Below, piece after piece: positions 7,626-8,737 of a DNA stretch of 8,737 nucleotides; the first letter of the stretch is position 1; the number at the start of each line of letters is the position of its first letter. The notes below the pieces were generated by a model that did no database searches, was not told the DNA's origin, and saw only the letters and a list, made by a program, of their open reading frames with translations. The DNA comes from Candidatus Margulisiibacteriota bacterium. Lineage in GTDB: Bacteria > Margulisbacteria > Termititenacia > Termititenacales > Termititenacaceae. Position numbers and translations under genes: made by a program. The stretch spans positions 1-8,737 of the forward strand of contig JAITIE010000103.1 in NCBI GenBank assembly GCA_031279615.1, read 5' to 3'.

Positions 7626-7630
7626 CCGCT

Positions 7631-7636
7631 TATACT
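7631..7636 (+). promoter_or_regulatory. Possible -10 box of mnmA
   Basis: TATACT matches the -10 consensus at 5 of 6 positions and ends 7 nt before the mnmA ATG, so transcription would begin at or next to the start codon. The only -35-like sequence, TTGGTG at 7605-7610, is 20 nt away and weak. Confidence 0.4.
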
Positions 7637-7643
7637 ATCTGTC

Positions 7644-7679
7644 ATGAAAATCGCGGTAGGTTTAAGCGGCGGCGTGGAC
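7644..7679 (+). repeat. 36-bp direct repeat, right copy (start of intact mnmA)
   Basis: Covers codons 1-12 of mnmA and pairs with 6246-6281 (one mismatch). The distance between copies is 1398 bp and the ATPase gene fills nearly all of it. Confidence 0.95.
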
Positions 7680-8737
7680 AGCGCGGTTGCAGCGCTGTTA
7701 TTGCAACAGGCCGGACATGAAGTTGTCGGCATCACGATGTCTATCTGGCAGGCGCCGGCAACTCCGTCAGTTGCCGGCACTTCTGCGGCGGCTTGTAGCC
7801 GCTCGCAGTCGCAAGCCGTTGATGCGTGTTATGGGCCGAATGAAAAAGAAGACATCGCGCTGGCGCAAAAAATCGCGGATATTTTACAAATCCCCTACCA
7901 TGTGCTGGACTGCGCCGCGCCGTACCAAAAAATCGTGCTGGATTATTTCAAAGATGAATATTTAGCCGGACGCACGCCCAACCCCTGCGTGTTCTGCAAC
8001 AGTCAGGTGAAATTCGGCGTCCTGCTCGAGCTGGCCAGACAAAGCGGCATTGGTTTCGATAAATTCGCGACCGGACATTACGCACGTATCGAAAAAATAG
8101 ACACAGGACATTACCCGAACTTAACAAACGCAGCGAAGTTAAGTGAGGGCAACAAGCGCGAAGCGCGAAGTTATGCCAATGTCGAAAAAATAAACAACCG
8201 CTTTGTCCTGAAAAAAGCGCGCGACGCCCAAAAAGACCAGACTTATTTTTTGTACCGCCTGAAACAAGAACAACTCGCGCAGATAATTTTTCCACTCGGG
8301 GATTTGACCAAAGACGAAGTGCGGAAAATCGCGCGAGAAAATAATTTGCCGGTCAGCGCCAAGCCGGACAGTCAGGATTTCTACAGCGGCGACTACAGTG
8401 ACCTTATCGGCGCGCCGGACAAGGCCGGAAATATCGTGGACGCCAGCGGCAAAATATGGGGGACGCACAACGGCTACTGGCATTTCACTATCGGCCAGCG
8501 CAAGGGACTGGGTGTCGCCGCGGAGCGACCGTTGTATGTGCTGGACATCGATGCGGCCAACAATGAAGTGATCGTCGGTTACGAGGAAGAAACTTTGTGC
8601 CGCGGCTTGCTTGCCGACAATATAAACTGGCTCATTGCTGAAAAACCGGAAAGAATATCCGCGCAGATCAAAATCCGTTCGGCACAGCAAGAATTTCCGG
8701 CGGAGATAATTCCGCGTGAGGACAACACTATCGAAGC
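7644..8737 (+). CDS. mnmA: tRNA-specific 2-thiouridylase, 3' end beyond the window
   Basis: MnmA activates U34 of tRNA-Lys, -Glu and -Gln with ATP and inserts sulfur to give 2-thiouridine. The frame is open from the ATG at 7644 to the window end (364 codons plus 2 bases). Motifs: PP-loop GLSGGVDSAV (6-15), ACYGPNEKEDI, NPCVFCNSQVKF with the catalytic Cys118 and CxxC partner Cys115, ATGHYARI (142-149), KDQTYFLYRL (197-206), and FTIGQRKGLG. After KPDSQD (240-245) the sequence goes FYSGDY, where E. coli has GICFIG with the second active-site Cys; no Cys is present there. Two segments look inserted: about residues 37-60 (Ala/Ser/Thr-rich, strong DNA hairpins) and 153-183 (flanked by a duplicated YARIEKID / YANVEKIN). 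No Shine-Dalgarno site; possibly leaderless. The first 12 codons are duplicated at 6246. Confidence 0.95.
   Translation, partial: MKIAVGLSGGVDSAVAALLLQQAGHEVVGITMSIWQAPATPSVAGTSAAACSRSQSQAVDACYGPNEKEDIALAQKIADILQIPYHVLDCAAPYQKIVLDYFKDEYLAGRTPNPCVFCNSQVKFGVLLELARQSGIGFDKFATGHYARIEKIDTGHYPNLTNAAKLSEGNKREARSYANVEKINNRFVLKKARDAQKDQTYFLYRLKQEQLAQIIFPLGDLTKDEVRKIARENNLPVSAKPDSQDFYSGDYSDLIGAPDKAGNIVDASGKIWGTHNGYWHFTIGQRKGLGVAAERPLYVLDIDAANNEVIVGYEEETLCRGLLADNINWLIAEKPERISAQIKIRSAQQEFPAEIIPREDNTIE
7754..7818. repeat. Hairpin-rich segment inside mnmA
   Basis: GCCGGCAACT (7754-7763) and AGTTGCCGGC (7769-7778) form a perfect 10-bp stem with a 5-nt loop. It is followed by GCGGCT/AGCCGC (7788-7793 and 7797-7802), or alternatively CGGCTTG/CAAGCCG (7789-7795 and 7812-7818). 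The DNA encodes a low-complexity Ala/Ser/Thr stretch absent from E. coli MnmA, so it may be an inserted palindromic element that kept the frame open. Confidence 0.65.
8079..8195 (+). repeat. Repeat-flanked in-frame insertion inside mnmA
   Basis: A 24-base unit at 8079-8102 (YARIEKID) is repeated imperfectly at 8172-8195 (YANVEKIN), 93 bp (31 codons) apart. GGACATTAC also occurs twice (8073-8081 and 8106-8114). Between them lies an inverted repeat ACTTAAC/GTTAAGT (8119-8125 and 8138-8144) and a GCGAAGCGCGAAG run. This falls between ATGHYARI and the KDQTYF block, where the family normally has a short loop. Confidence 0.65.

Noticed and set aside
6282..7643. ATPase segment as a classical insertion sequence.
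   Set aside because: No transposase, no terminal inverted repeats at the segment edges, and the flanking duplication is much longer than usual target duplications.
1429..8416. Five GGCGCGCC octamers (1429, 3888, 4488, 5030, 8409), far above chance for an 8-mer in 8.7 kb.
   Set aside because: Four encode Gly-Ala-Pro in the same codon phase (GGC GCG CCN) and the fifth encodes an Ala-Ala-Arg stretch, so codon preference explains them without a special motif.
7948..8690. Two long minus-strand open frames (7948-8295 and 8139-8690).
   Set aside because: They are antisense to mnmA, whose plus frame carries all family motifs; they have no start signals or domains of their own.

Overview
The window holds a complete-looking tryptophan biosynthesis operon on the minus strand (it ends inside trpA at the left edge), a DUF4143-type AAA ATPase gene on the minus strand, and the 5' part of the tRNA 2-thiouridylase gene mnmA on the plus strand, which runs off the right edge. 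The organism is a bacterium that cannot be placed securely. The trp genes have Shine-Dalgarno sites and a sigma-70-like promoter, coding DNA is rich in GCG/CGC codons interspersed with A/T runs, and trpG-trpD and trpC-trpF are both fused. This would fit an uncultured anaerobic lineage, but that is only a guess.

The trp operon reads right to left: trpE (6153-4774), trpGD fusion (4777-3188), trpCF fusion (3188-1836), trpB (1843-623, GTG start) and trpA (632 to beyond 1). Every junction overlaps, by 4, 1, 8 and 10 nt, so translation is probably coupled. Together the genes encode all seven activities from chorismate to tryptophan. One good promoter (TTGACT, 17 nt, TATTCT with an extended -10 TG) lies upstream of trpE. 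A perfect 20-bp palindrome covers the predicted transcription start. The predicted leader is only about 30 nt, so a repressor operator is more likely than attenuation or a T-box.

The most unusual feature is between trpE and mnmA. The first 12 codons of mnmA occur twice as a 36-bp direct repeat with one mismatch (6246-6281 and 7644-7679). The two copies flank the ATPase gene and its upstream region. The left copy is a dead stub that stops after 13 codons, and its stop overlaps the ATPase stop codon. The right copy starts the full mnmA reading frame. The simplest reading is that a 1.4-kb ATPase cassette arrived in or beside the mnmA start and left a duplicated gene end, separating an originally adjacent divergent trpE/mnmA pair.

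mnmA itself carries two structured in-frame expansions: a hairpin-rich Ala/Ser/Thr segment and a repeat-flanked 31-codon insertion. It also lacks the usual second catalytic Cys. The TrpF half of trpCF has a short stretch where the phosphate-binding motif is missing in frame but a Gly-rich equivalent is readable in the next frame.
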